From Clostridia bacterium UC5.1-1D10 (lineage in GTDB: Bacteria > Bacillota > Clostridia > Lachnospirales > Anaerotignaceae), in NCBI GenBank assembly GCA_001304995.1, contig BBZU01000001.1:186001-250000 (forward strand): a stretch of DNA of 64,000 nucleotides. Reading direction: 5' to 3'. The translations under genes were made by a program, and so were the position numbers. This document shows, in pieces, positions 17,105 to 24,639 of this stretch; the first letter of the stretch is position 1; each line of letters opens with the position of its first letter. Under the pieces are notes generated by a model. That model saw nothing but the letters and a program-made list of their open reading frames with translations, searched no databases and was not told the origin of the DNA.

Positions 17105-17230
17105 ACAGGTAAACCTGTAATTTGGCAATAAAAAAACATCAAATTTTGATTACAGCAATCCCTTTGACGGGATTGAATGACAAATTTGATGCATAAGGTG
17201 GGTGAATCTTGATTTTTTCAATCACCGACA
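17105..17230 (-). promoter_or_regulatory. Attenuator-like 5' leader of the CofE-like gene
   Basis: Read on the minus strand: hairpin GGTGATTGA/TCAAGATTCACC (about 17204-17228), then a long hairpin with stem CATCAAATTT/AAATTTGATG and inner stem CAATCCC/GGGATTG (17137-17191). This is followed directly by a U7 run, so it has the form of an intrinsic terminator about 80 nt before the gene. A small ACAGGT/ACCTGT hairpin follows (17105-17118). No known riboswitch consensus recognised. Confidence 0.55.
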
Positions 17231-17234
17231 AGTT

Positions 17235-17264
17235 ATTTTACCAAGAAGAACGAACTTTTGTCAA
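17235..17264 (-). promoter_or_regulatory. Sigma-A promoter of the CofE-like gene
   Basis: TTGACA (17259-17264), 18-bp spacer, TAAAAT (17235-17240) on the minus strand, giving a leader of about 170 nt. Confidence 0.65.
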
Positions 17265-17424
17265 TACGGCAATGGCGGAAAAATGGGAGAAACCATGGTT
17301 TTTGTATAGCATTTAAGATGTTTTTATACGTTTTGTTAAGAATTTGGAAGGTTTTCTACAAAAAAACTTAAAATTTATGGTGTATCCTAGATGCAGATTG
17401 AAAAAAGAGAAAGGGGGAGTACCC

Positions 17425-18000
17425 GTGATCAGTTGGATGTATCGTATGGTTTGGGAAAGTATCTGGATTTTTTCGTTTATGGTACCGGTGCTGTGGATGT
17501 GGCAGACGGTATTCGCGGGAAAATATACTCCCAAGACCCATCGAATTGGTTTATGGCTGTTTGCCTTTTATGTGGCAGGCCTTGTGGCAGTGACAGGCGT
17601 GTTCCGGCTGCTGTTTACAAAACCGGTGTTTGCGCCGTATTTCAATTTTGAATTGTTCATTGATATTTTCGCATGTCCTTTGCAGTATCTGCTGAACTTT
17701 TTCCTCTTTGTGCCCATGGGCTTTCTGGTGCCCCTGCTGTGGAAACAGTATCGGGCGGAAAAATATGTACTGCTCTTTGGCTTTGGCACATCGTTTGCCA
17801 TTGAAGTTCTCCAGATGTTCTGCGGCAGAACATCCGATGTGGATGACCTGCTCATGAATACACTGGGCGCCCTCATTGGCTACTGGATGTTTCTGGCGGC
17901 AGAACGGCAGACTTCCTTCTGTCTGCTGCGGCGAAACAAAACAGCGGAGGCAGGCGTGGCAGTATCCCGCGCTTTCCATATACTAGCTTATGAAAACTGA
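17425..18000 (+). CDS. VanZ-like family membrane protein
   Basis: A 191-residue protein with about four to five membrane helices. The VanZ signature is clear: NFFLFVPMGFLVPLLWKQY and then SFAIEVLQMFCGRTSDVDDL followed by MNTLGALIGYW. VanZ homologues are linked to teicoplanin resistance in enterococci but most have no known role. I chose the GTG at 17425 because AAAGGGGGAG lies eight bases upstream; an ATG four codons later is the alternative. Cysteine-containing basic C-terminus. Confidence 0.8.
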   Translation: MISWMYRMVWESIWIFSFMVPVLWMWQTVFAGKYTPKTHRIGLWLFAFYVAGLVAVTGVFRLLFTKPVFAPYFNFELFIDIFACPLQYLLNFFLFVPMGFLVPLLWKQYRAEKYVLLFGFGTSFAIEVLQMFCGRTSDVDDLLMNTLGALIGYWMFLAAERQTSFCLLRRNKTAEAGVAVSRAFHILAYEN

Positions 18001-18011
18001 TTATGATTCCT

Positions 18012-18055
18012 AAAAAGAAAGAACCTGTATTCCGAAGAATACAGGTTCTTTCTTT
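18012..18055. terminator. Bidirectional terminator
   Basis: AAAGAAAGAACCTGTATTC/GAATACAGGTTCTTTCTTT, a very long perfect stem between convergent genes. Confidence 0.85.
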
Positions 18056-18698
18056 ATTCGTCTAATATCCATATCTGCCCATCCGGCATGAGCATGAGGA
18101 CGCCGGGAAGGCGTCGCAGGATATTACCTGTGTGAAAATCCCGAACCACGATTTCGTCCCGATAATCTGGGTCTTCATACCAAGTGGAAAAATACAGCTC
18201 GTCCCCATGGCGGCATTGGAAGGATTCCTGTAAGGCCATGGCATATGTTTTCTGCACAGGCCACAGGATTTCCAAGGCGTTTTCCTGCCCCTGACGTACC
18301 AGCATCAAAGGAGCGTGTTTTAATTGCAGATTGTAACAATCCTTTGTGATGGAGCGGGGAAGAGTGGCAAGGGTGGATACGGCTTCCGTTTCCGGGTCAT
18401 AGAAAAGAATGTGAAGCTGTTTTTCCGGAAAATCTGCCACAAGAAGGATGAGTTTGTTTTCGCAGAACAAAGGGCGGCCGAAGTATTGTCCCTTTTTGGC
18501 AGGGATTGGCTCCACCACTTTTCCATCAGGGTGATGGATAAAGATAAGCCGTGTACGGTCAACTTTATGACCATCCGTAAACAGTTCCTCTGCCTCGTAA
18601 AGGTCGCCGCCGGTGCAGTCCATGCCCCAATACCACTGACTGCTGCCCTCCAGCGGATACAGGTTATAAATGCCGCCAGTGTGAATCTGTCTGAGCAT
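18054..18698 (-). CDS. Hypothetical protein, possible beta-propeller-like repeats
   Basis: A 214-residue soluble protein of no recognised family. It is rich in short beta-like segments with Trp/Tyr and turn residues (WYWGMDCTGGDLYEAEELF, LILLVADFPEKQLHILFYD, DELYFSTWYEDPDYRDEIVV, then MLMPDGQIWILDE). That spacing suggests a partial propeller or DUF5050-like fold, but this is only impression. Start: ATG after AAAGGGGC; upstream in-frame codons fall in the adjacent repeat. Confidence 0.55.
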   Translation of the reverse strand: MLRQIHTGGIYNLYPLEGSSQWYWGMDCTGGDLYEAEELFTDGHKVDRTRLIFIHHPDGKVVEPIPAKKGQYFGRPLFCENKLILLVADFPEKQLHILFYDPETEAVSTLATLPRSITKDCYNLQLKHAPLMLVRQGQENALEILWPVQKTYAMALQESFQCRHGDELYFSTWYEDPDYRDEIVVRDFHTGNILRRLPGVLMLMPDGQIWILDE

Positions 18699-18751
18699 AC
18701 AAAAAGCCCCTTTCTTTCTGATGCCTGTCCCCGAAAAAGGCATTGGTTTTG

Positions 18752-19080
18752 AAAAAAAGCCTGTACTTTCAGGGTGTCGAAAAAGTCGACACCCTGTCGT
18801 CAAAGGCTCATTTCATTCAATCCTTTGACGAATAGACAGAAGTATAAAGGCGAAGTTCCATCGGCAAATAGCCTTGAAACTTCGCCTTTTCCTCGTCGGA
18901 AGTGAATGCCGACTGCGGATTGAATTTGGGACGCCCCACACCGCAAGAGATGCGGACAGCCATTTATGGCTGGCATTTGCGGAGCAAATGTGTTGACCCC
19001 TTCGTTTCCCAAGCCCTTCCGCGTCCTTGCAAAAGTGTAAAATCTCATTTTTTGACAAGCTGAGCCGGCATACAGGCTTT
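18752..19080. terminator. Terminator whose two arms flank repeat copy 3
   Basis: Left arm AAAAAAAGCCTGTA (18752-18766) and right arm TACAGGCTTTT (19070-19080) are complementary but separated by the whole repeat copy 3. They read as a single terminator hairpin into whose loop the element was inserted. Confidence 0.55.
18771..19060 (+). repeat. Dispersed structured repeat, copy 3 (most complete)
   Basis: About 290 bp. Hairpins in order: GGGTGTCGA/TCGACACCC; CGTCAAAGG/CCTTTGACG; perfect 12-bp AAAGGCGAAGTT/AACTTCGCCTTT; CGTCGGAA-type; then an extra module with GCATCTC/GCGGTG, CAGCCAT/ATGGCTG and CATTTGC/GCAAATG stems; then CTTCCGCG and a TTGCAAAAGTGTAAAA tail. No transposase gene; no credible coding sequence. 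Confidence 0.85.
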
Positions 19081-19108
19081 TGTGTTGTCAAATGTCGATC
19101 TTGCGGTA

Positions 19109-19828
19109 TTACAGTTTGTCCATGCGGATAGCTGTTTCCAGCGCGATTTCCATCATCTGTGTGAATGTGTTCTGGCGTTCTTCCGGTGTAGTAGCTTCGC
19201 CGGTAAAAGGCATATCGGAAATGGTTACCATTGCCAGAGCGCGTTTGCCCAGACGAGCCGCGTTCATATACAGACCTGCGGATTCCATTTCTACTGCCAG
19301 AGCGCCCATTTTTGCCCATTTGTGCAGAGCTTCTTCGTCATCATCATAGAATGTGTCGGAAGAGAGCAGGGGGCCTACTTTCAGATCCAGACCCAGATCC
19401 TTTGCGGATTCTACTGCTGTGGAAAGCAGTGTGTAGTCTGCGGTAGGTGCGAATGTGCCGGGCAGGTTGTACTGTGCGGCAAAGTTGGAATTGGTGTGGG
19501 AGGACATGCCTGCCACAATGTCGCGCAGCTGCAGTTTGTCGCTGATGGCGCCGGCAGAGCCGATGCGGATGATATTTTCCACGCCAAAGAAGCTGTAAAG
19601 TTCATAGCTGTAAATGCCGATGGAGGGAATGCCCATGCCGCTTGCCATTACGGATACAGGTACGCCTTTGTATGTGCCGGTGTAGCCCTGAACACCACGT
19701 ACATCGTTTACAAGTACAGGGTTTTCCAGGAATGTTTCCGCAATGAATTTAGAGCGCAGGGGATCGCCGGGCATCAGCACGGTTTTTGCGAATGCGCCTT
19801 TTTCGGCTGCAATATGAGCAGTTGCCAT
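19109..19828 (-). CDS. deoD: Purine-nucleoside phosphorylase (DeoD type)
   Basis: Cytoplasmic nucleoside salvage enzyme that splits purine (deoxy)ribonucleosides with phosphate into base and sugar-1-phosphate. The 239-residue hexameric-type enzyme shows VLMPGDPLRSKFIAETFLEN (phosphate site), MGIPSIGIYSYELYSFFGVE (family signature), AVEMESAGLYMNA (ribose site, MES) and ISDMPFTGEATT with the catalytic Asp. ATG preceded by GAAAGGACGGCGAT. Downstream terminator arms flank repeat copy 3. Confidence 0.96.
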   Translation of the reverse strand: MATAHIAAEKGAFAKTVLMPGDPLRSKFIAETFLENPVLVNDVRGVQGYTGTYKGVPVSVMASGMGIPSIGIYSYELYSFFGVENIIRIGSAGAISDKLQLRDIVAGMSSHTNSNFAAQYNLPGTFAPTADYTLLSTAVESAKDLGLDLKVGPLLSSDTFYDDDEEALHKWAKMGALAVEMESAGLYMNAARLGKRALAMVTISDMPFTGEATTPEERQNTFTQMMEIALETAIRMDKL

Positions 19829-20410
19829 AGGTATCGCCGTCCTTTCTGTTTTTCATGATTATTTTTTTCTGCCTATTTATCATAACAGTTTTTGGCACAG
19901 ATGAAAAGCAAAATGGTATGAAAAAAACATGTCCGCCGAAAAAGAACAGAAAAAAGGAAAAAACAGGAGAAAACATCCTTTTTTGGGAGAAAGGCTTGAC
20001 TTTGTATGTGGGATATGGTATGAATGATGTAGATGATGTCTGCCAAGCTGGCGGACAGAAAAATAAAACAGATAGAGGTGCGGAAACCATCAGTAACCCT
20101 TTGGAAGAAATGCTGGACGGCAGAAGGGGTGAAAGGGGAATTCGCCGAAGTTCTGGAGCAGGTCCGATGGCTCCGGGGCTGGGACGCAGCAGAATATGCG
20201 GCGGACTGTCACTTTTGTGGAGCGCTATCAAAAAAGTAGAGCCTGTTTGGGGTTTACTGTTCCTGCGAAAAAAAGCGGAGCCTGTGCGCGTGTGCCACGG
20301 GCTTTTTTTTATTGCCTCCGCAAGCTGTTTTACCTTTGTGAACACACCAGTGTGAAGACACAAGGGGCGCAATTATAAATTGTAATGTTTTTGAGAGGAG
20401 TAAAAGGGGT
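19829..20410. other. Long intergenic region with a possible small transcription unit
   Basis: 582 bp lacking a recognisable gene. On the + strand, TTGACT-N17-TATGAA (19996-20024) is followed by an open frame of 68 codons (20033-20239, MMSAKLADRKIKQ... ending FCGALSKK). A terminator with AGCCTGTG/CACGGGCT and eight T residues follows (20281-20311). The open frame has no ribosome site and no family resemblance, so it could equally be a noncoding RNA of about 280 nt. Confidence 0.4.
20281..20311 (+). terminator. Terminator upstream of the antiporter gene
   Basis: AGCCTGTG/CACGGGCT stem with TTTTTTTT. It ends the unknown transcription unit that precedes the antiporter. Confidence 0.6.
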
Positions 20411-22045
20411 ATGTTTCAAAAAAGATCCAATTGGCTGAGAACCTTCCTGGTTTGCTCAGCTGTTCTGCTGCTCTTTACCGTCACCGCATTCGGTACGGAA
20501 GGGGAAACAGCAGAAATCACAAGCAACATGTATGCAACCTTCTGGTCTCTGGTACCTCCACTGGTTGCAATCATTCTGGCACTGATTACGAAGGAAGTTT
20601 TTTCCTCATTGTTTGTCGGTATCGTAACCGGTGCGCTGTTCTACACAAACTTTAATATTAAAGAAGCTTTTCTGGTTATCGTAACTGACCAGACAGAAGG
20701 CGGCCTGCTGGCAAACGTATCTGACAGCGGCAATGCCGGCATCCTGATCTTCCTGGTTGTACTGGGTGTTCTGGTTGCACTGATGAACAAAGCTGGCGGT
20801 TCTGCCGCATACGGCAAATGGGCTTCTTCCGTTATCAAGACAAGAAAAGGCGCTCTGCTGTCCACATTCCTGCTGGGCGTTCTGGTATTCGTAGACGACT
20901 ACTTCAACTGCCTGACAGTAGGTAGCGTTATGCGTCCTGTAACAGACACACACAATGTTTCCCGTGCGAAACTGGCTTATATCATCGACGCCACAGCGGC
21001 GCCCGTCTGCATCATCGCTCCCATTTCTTCCTGGGCAGCAGCTGTATCCGGTGTTGTAGAAGGCTACAACGGTCTGGAACTGTTCATCCGTTCCATCCCT
21101 TACAACTTCTACGCACTGCTGACAATCGTTACGATGATCACACTGACACTGATGAACTTCGACTTCGGCCCTATGTATCTGCATGAACATAATGCACAGG
21201 TGAAAAACGACCTGTTCACAACAGATGCAAGACCTTTTGAAAACTCATCTGATGTACAGGTAACTGGCAAAGGCGGCGTAATCGACCTGGTACTGCCCGT
21301 TATCATGCTGATCATCTGCTGTGTCATCGGTATGATCTATACCGGTGGCTTCTTCGACGGCGTACCTTTTGTAGACGCTTTCGCAGGCTGCAACGCTTCC
21401 ATCGCTCTGGCACTGGGCTCCGTTGCTGCACTGATCCTGACATTTATCATGTACATTCCTCGTCGTGTGCTGAAATTCCACGAATTTATGGAATGTCTGC
21501 CGGAAGGTTTCCGTGCAATGGTACCTGCGATCCTGATTCTGACATTCGCTTGGACACTGTCCGGTATCACAGGTCTGCTGGGTGCTGACGTATTCGTTGC
21601 AGGTATCCTGCAGAGCAGCACTGGCATTCTGAATGTCATGCTGCCTGTAATCGTATTCGTCATTGCCGTATTCCTGGCATTCTCCACAGGTACATCCTGG
21701 GGTACATTCGGTATCCTGCTGCCTATCGTAGTTCCTATCCTGGACCCCAGCAGTGAACTGATGGTTATCACCGTAGCGGCTACACTGGCTGGTGCGGTTG
21801 CCGGTGACCACTGCTCTCCTATTTCCGATACCACAATCATGGCATCCACAGGTGCACAGTGTGACCACATCAACCACGTTTCCACACAGCTGCCTTATTC
21901 CATGATGGTAGCGACTGTTTCCGCAGTGAACTATGTGCTGACAGCCATCATCCAGAACTGGATCATCAACCTGCCTATCGCAATCGTATCCATGATTCTG
22001 GTAATCTTCATCGTAAGAAAAATTTACAAACCGAAAGAACTTTAA
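20411..22045 (+). CDS. Na+/H+ antiporter NhaC family protein
   Basis: A 544-residue inner-membrane transporter with about 11-13 helices. The family-typical core is LSGITGLLGADVFVAGIL and AFSTGTSWGTFGILLPIVVP, followed by AGAVAGDHCSPISDTTIMAS, the conserved GDHCSPISDTT motif of NhaC/YheL-type antiporters. A signal-like N-terminus (residues 12-27) precedes the first core helix. It exchanges H+ (or substrate such as malate/lactate in some members) for Na+. Ribosome site GAGAGGAG. Terminator at 22066-22101. Confidence 0.9.
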   Translation: MFQKRSNWLRTFLVCSAVLLLFTVTAFGTEGETAEITSNMYATFWSLVPPLVAIILALITKEVFSSLFVGIVTGALFYTNFNIKEAFLVIVTDQTEGGLLANVSDSGNAGILIFLVVLGVLVALMNKAGGSAAYGKWASSVIKTRKGALLSTFLLGVLVFVDDYFNCLTVGSVMRPVTDTHNVSRAKLAYIIDATAAPVCIIAPISSWAAAVSGVVEGYNGLELFIRSIPYNFYALLTIVTMITLTLMNFDFGPMYLHEHNAQVKNDLFTTDARPFENSSDVQVTGKGGVIDLVLPVIMLIICCVIGMIYTGGFFDGVPFVDAFAGCNASIALALGSVAALILTFIMYIPRRVLKFHEFMECLPEGFRAMVPAILILTFAWTLSGITGLLGADVFVAGILQSSTGILNVMLPVIVFVIAVFLAFSTGTSWGTFGILLPIVVPILDPSSELMVITVAATLAGAVAGDHCSPISDTTIMASTGAQCDHINHVSTQLPYSMMVATVSAVNYVLTAIIQNWIINLPIAIVSMILVIFIVRKIYKPKEL

Positions 22046-22065
22046 TTTTAGATAGAATGTTTGTC

Positions 22066-22101
22066 AAAAACCGGCTTTCTGGAAACAGAAAGCGGTTTTG
22101 T
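22066..22101 (+). terminator. Terminator after antiporter gene
   Basis: AAAACCGGCTTTCTG/CAGAAAGCGGTTTTG imperfect stem ending in T-rich sequence. Confidence 0.7.
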
Positions 22102-22115
22102 TTTTGGGAAACCTA

Positions 22116-22156
22116 TTGACAAAAACAAATGGGGCTTATATTATGTGTATATACAT
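22116..22156 (+). promoter_or_regulatory. marR promoter and palindromic operator
   Basis: TTGACA (22116-22121), 17-bp spacer, TATTAT (22139-22144), then the palindrome-like GTGTATATACAT (22145-22156) at the start point. The same core, CGTGTATATACACG, recurs at 22624-22637 ahead of the next gene, as expected for MarR autoregulation of both genes. Confidence 0.65.
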
Positions 22157-22171
22157 GAAAAGAGGGAGATC

Positions 22172-22606
22172 ATGAAATATCAGCAGATCAATAAAAGCAA
22201 ATGTTACTGCATCACATTATGCCGGGCAGCCAATGCCATTACGGCTTATTATGACGAAGGTTTGCAGTCCACAGGCATGACCACCAAGCAGTTTTCACTG
22301 CTGCTGCACCTGTCCAGACTGGAAGAAGCCAGTACAGGGGAATTGGCGGACTATGTGAATCTGGAACGGAGCACCGTTACCCGGAATCTGAAAATATTGG
22401 TGGAACAGGGCTGGGTCTACGATAAGGCAGAACCGGGCAAGCGGAACCACCGCTATGCTGTGACGGAAGCGGGACAGCAGAAAATAGAAGAAGCTGATGT
22501 GATCTGGGAACAATTGCAGGAAAACCTCAATGATATGCTGGGGGAAGACAATATGCAGACACTGCGCAGCGCCCTCTACAAGATACAGGAATTGCAGAAG
22601 GCGTAA
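22172..22606 (+). CDS. MarR-family transcriptional regulator
   Basis: A 144-residue winged-helix regulator. TTKQFSLLLHLSRLEEASTG leads into the recognition helix GELADYVNLERSTVTRNLKIL, followed by the wing VYDKAEPGKRNHRYAVTEAG, the pattern of MarR proteins. It has two cysteines near the N-terminus (KCYCITLCRA), which could sense thiol stress, an inference. GAGGGAGATC precedes the ATG. Neighbouring GNAT gene shares its operator sequence. Confidence 0.9.
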   Translation: MKYQQINKSKCYCITLCRAANAITAYYDEGLQSTGMTTKQFSLLLHLSRLEEASTGELADYVNLERSTVTRNLKILVEQGWVYDKAEPGKRNHRYAVTEAGQQKIEEADVIWEQLQENLNDMLGEDNMQTLRSALYKIQELQKA

Positions 22607-22623
22607 TGCCTTTTTGCCAAAAG

Positions 22624-22637
22624 CGTGTATATACACG
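22624..22637 (+). promoter_or_regulatory. Second MarR-type operator
   Basis: Perfect 14-bp palindrome CGTGTATATACACG between marR and the GNAT gene; same core as the site at the marR promoter. Confidence 0.65.
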
Positions 22638-22657
22638 AAAAGAAAGGAAGAAGCATC

Positions 22658-23164
22658 ATGAAATCATTTGCATTTCGCAAAGCAACAGAAAAAGACTTGA
22701 AAACAGCCACAGCCCTCATCGAACAGGCGAAAGTATTTCTGCGGGAAAATGGCGTAGACCAGTGGCAGACTGGCTACCCCAATGAAGAAGCCATTGCGGG
22801 AGATTTGCAGCGTGGGGAAGGCTATGTCATGGAAGTGGATGGACAGGTACGGGGATATGCCTGCATTTCCTTCGCCGGAGAACCTTGCTACAACGAACTG
22901 GCAGGGAAATGGCTCAGTGACCTGCCTTATGGTGTTGTTCACCGCATGGCAATCGACGATGTCTGCAAAGGAAAAGGCGCAGCCCCTGCCTTTTTCCGCT
23001 TTGCTGAGGAATTGTGCAGAGAACGGGACATCCGCAGCATCCGGGTGGATACGGACGCCGATAACCGCATGATGCAGCGTGTGCTGGAAAAACAGGGATT
23101 TACCTACTGCGGTACTGTTTGCTTTGACAACAGCGAAAAAATTGCCTTTGAAAAACTGTTATGA
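22658..23164 (+). CDS. GNAT-family N-acetyltransferase
   Basis: A 168-residue GNAT enzyme transferring acetyl from acetyl-CoA to an unknown amine. The N-terminus FRKATEKDLKTATALIEQAK, the central VHRMAIDDVCKGKGAAPAFF with the R/Q-x-x-G-x-G/A loop, and IRVDTDADNRMMQRVLEKQG are typical. Start: ATG after AAAGGAAG, 20 bp beyond the MarR-type palindrome, so it is likely controlled by MarR. Terminator follows. Confidence 0.9.
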   Translation: MKSFAFRKATEKDLKTATALIEQAKVFLRENGVDQWQTGYPNEEAIAGDLQRGEGYVMEVDGQVRGYACISFAGEPCYNELAGKWLSDLPYGVVHRMAIDDVCKGKGAAPAFFRFAEELCRERDIRSIRVDTDADNRMMQRVLEKQGFTYCGTVCFDNSEKIAFEKLL

Positions 23165-23183
23165 TAGAAATGCAGAAAATAAA

Positions 23184-23217
23184 AATAGCCGGAATCCTCG
23201 GAAAGGATTTCGGCTAT
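23184..23217. terminator. Bidirectional terminator
   Basis: AAATAGCCGGAATCCT/AGGATTTCGGCTAT stem with one mismatch between convergent genes. Confidence 0.75.
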
Positions 23218-23227
23218 CTGTTTGTTG

Positions 23228-24610
23228 TCATAAGGTTTGGACAAAGAGGATTTCCATGGCTTTTTCCAGCTGGTCTTCCTGTACCTGCCAGTAGAAGTGG
23301 ATATACACCAGACGATTGCCTTTTTGTGCCAGATAATAGGGGCGAGCACCATCGCCGCCGTGGAACTGCCATGCGCTGTCGGTGCCAGAAATGGAAATGG
23401 GTTCCCAGCTTTCCGAATGGGCAAACTGGGGCAGGAAAGGCTTCTGATAGGAACGGATGCATGGCTCTATGAGAAAATCATAGGATACTTCCAATATCTC
23501 ATAGGACAGTTCCGGTGCCTCCGGTGAGCCCCCAGGGGTATATTGACTGCATTCCATCCGTTTTGCCAGAAAAGAAGATTCTTCCTCACAGGACATGGAA
23601 TAGATGGCATCGGCAGGCACTTCCGTCAGGTCTGCTGTTGTGAGAGGCAGTGGGTCTGCCTCCAGAACAGTGGTGTAGGTAGTGCCGTCAGAGAGAGTGG
23701 TGGTGTAGGTTTCCTTGCCTTCCATGGGTTCTTCGCGGTTGAAGATATAATGGAAGGAACCAACCATAAAAATCAGAGGCAGAAGGACGCAAAGGGCAAT
23801 GATGACGCCTTTATTGACATTTCTGGATACCTGTTTTTTCCGCAGTATGTTGATGCTCATGAAAATTAGGCCGAATATGCAGGCGTAAGCCAGTATGACC
23901 ACCAGAAACACTGTGCCGTAACCTTGCTGGCGCATACTGTAAAATAGTGCCACGAAAAACAGCAAGGTCACAGCATGCATGGCTTTGGCAGAAAGCTGCA
24001 TTCCTTTGCCTGTGGGTAAGCAGGTACCGCCGGCTTCCACTGCCGCCAGAGATTTTTTCGCCAGCGGAAGTAGAAAAGAAAGGTCAAGAGGGCATAAAGG
24101 CCAAGAAATGTATACAAAGCAACTAAAAGGAACTGGGAAGTGTCTGCGATGTAGCGGCTCAGATCCCGAAAGATGGGGCCGGCGGTGAGATAGATCTCCC
24201 ACAAACACAGTGCCAGCTGTGCCAGAATGCCGGGCAGGAAATTTTTCTTCATGGCTTTATGGGTAATCTCCAGCCGCAGGGATTCATCTGTTTCCAAAGG
24301 AATGGGATTTTCATTGGTGGTGTAAAAAATCTGCATTTGGGACAATTGGGCCACATAATGCCAGCCGGCTTCTTCACAATAGGCGATGAAATCCTGCAAA
24401 GCTTCTGTGGGCTTGGTGTCAAAGGCAGAAACATCTGGGAAAAAGGTGATGCCATAGGTACGATTTTCCGGTTCAATGGCTTCGTATGTCCAGAAGGTAG
24501 TGCCAATGGACTGCAAAGCCCATCCCTTTTGTGCCATATGATTCAAATGGGCAGCGATGCCTTCGCTGTCGTAAAAAGCAAAGATTTCCAGTCGACGTTT
24601 TTCGTTTCAT
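23228..24610 (-). pseudogene. DUF2812 membrane protein, copy C, frameshifted twice
   Basis: After frame repair this is a 460-residue DUF2812 protein. Order of blocks: MKRK-RRLEIFAFYDSEGIA, MAQKGWALQSIGTTFWTYEA, ENRTYGITFFPDVSAFDTKP, two helices, FRWRKKSLAAVEAGGTCLP, two more helices, and a large C-terminal domain ending VDELEKAMEILFVQTL-like (QEDQLEKAMEILFVQTL). Breaks: one extra base at 24598-24602 and one missing base in T6 24053-24058. DUF2812 genes typically follow PadR regulators, as here. Function unknown. Confidence 0.75.
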
Positions 24611-24639
24611 AGGAAAGACCTCCTTTTGGGCGGTGGGTT

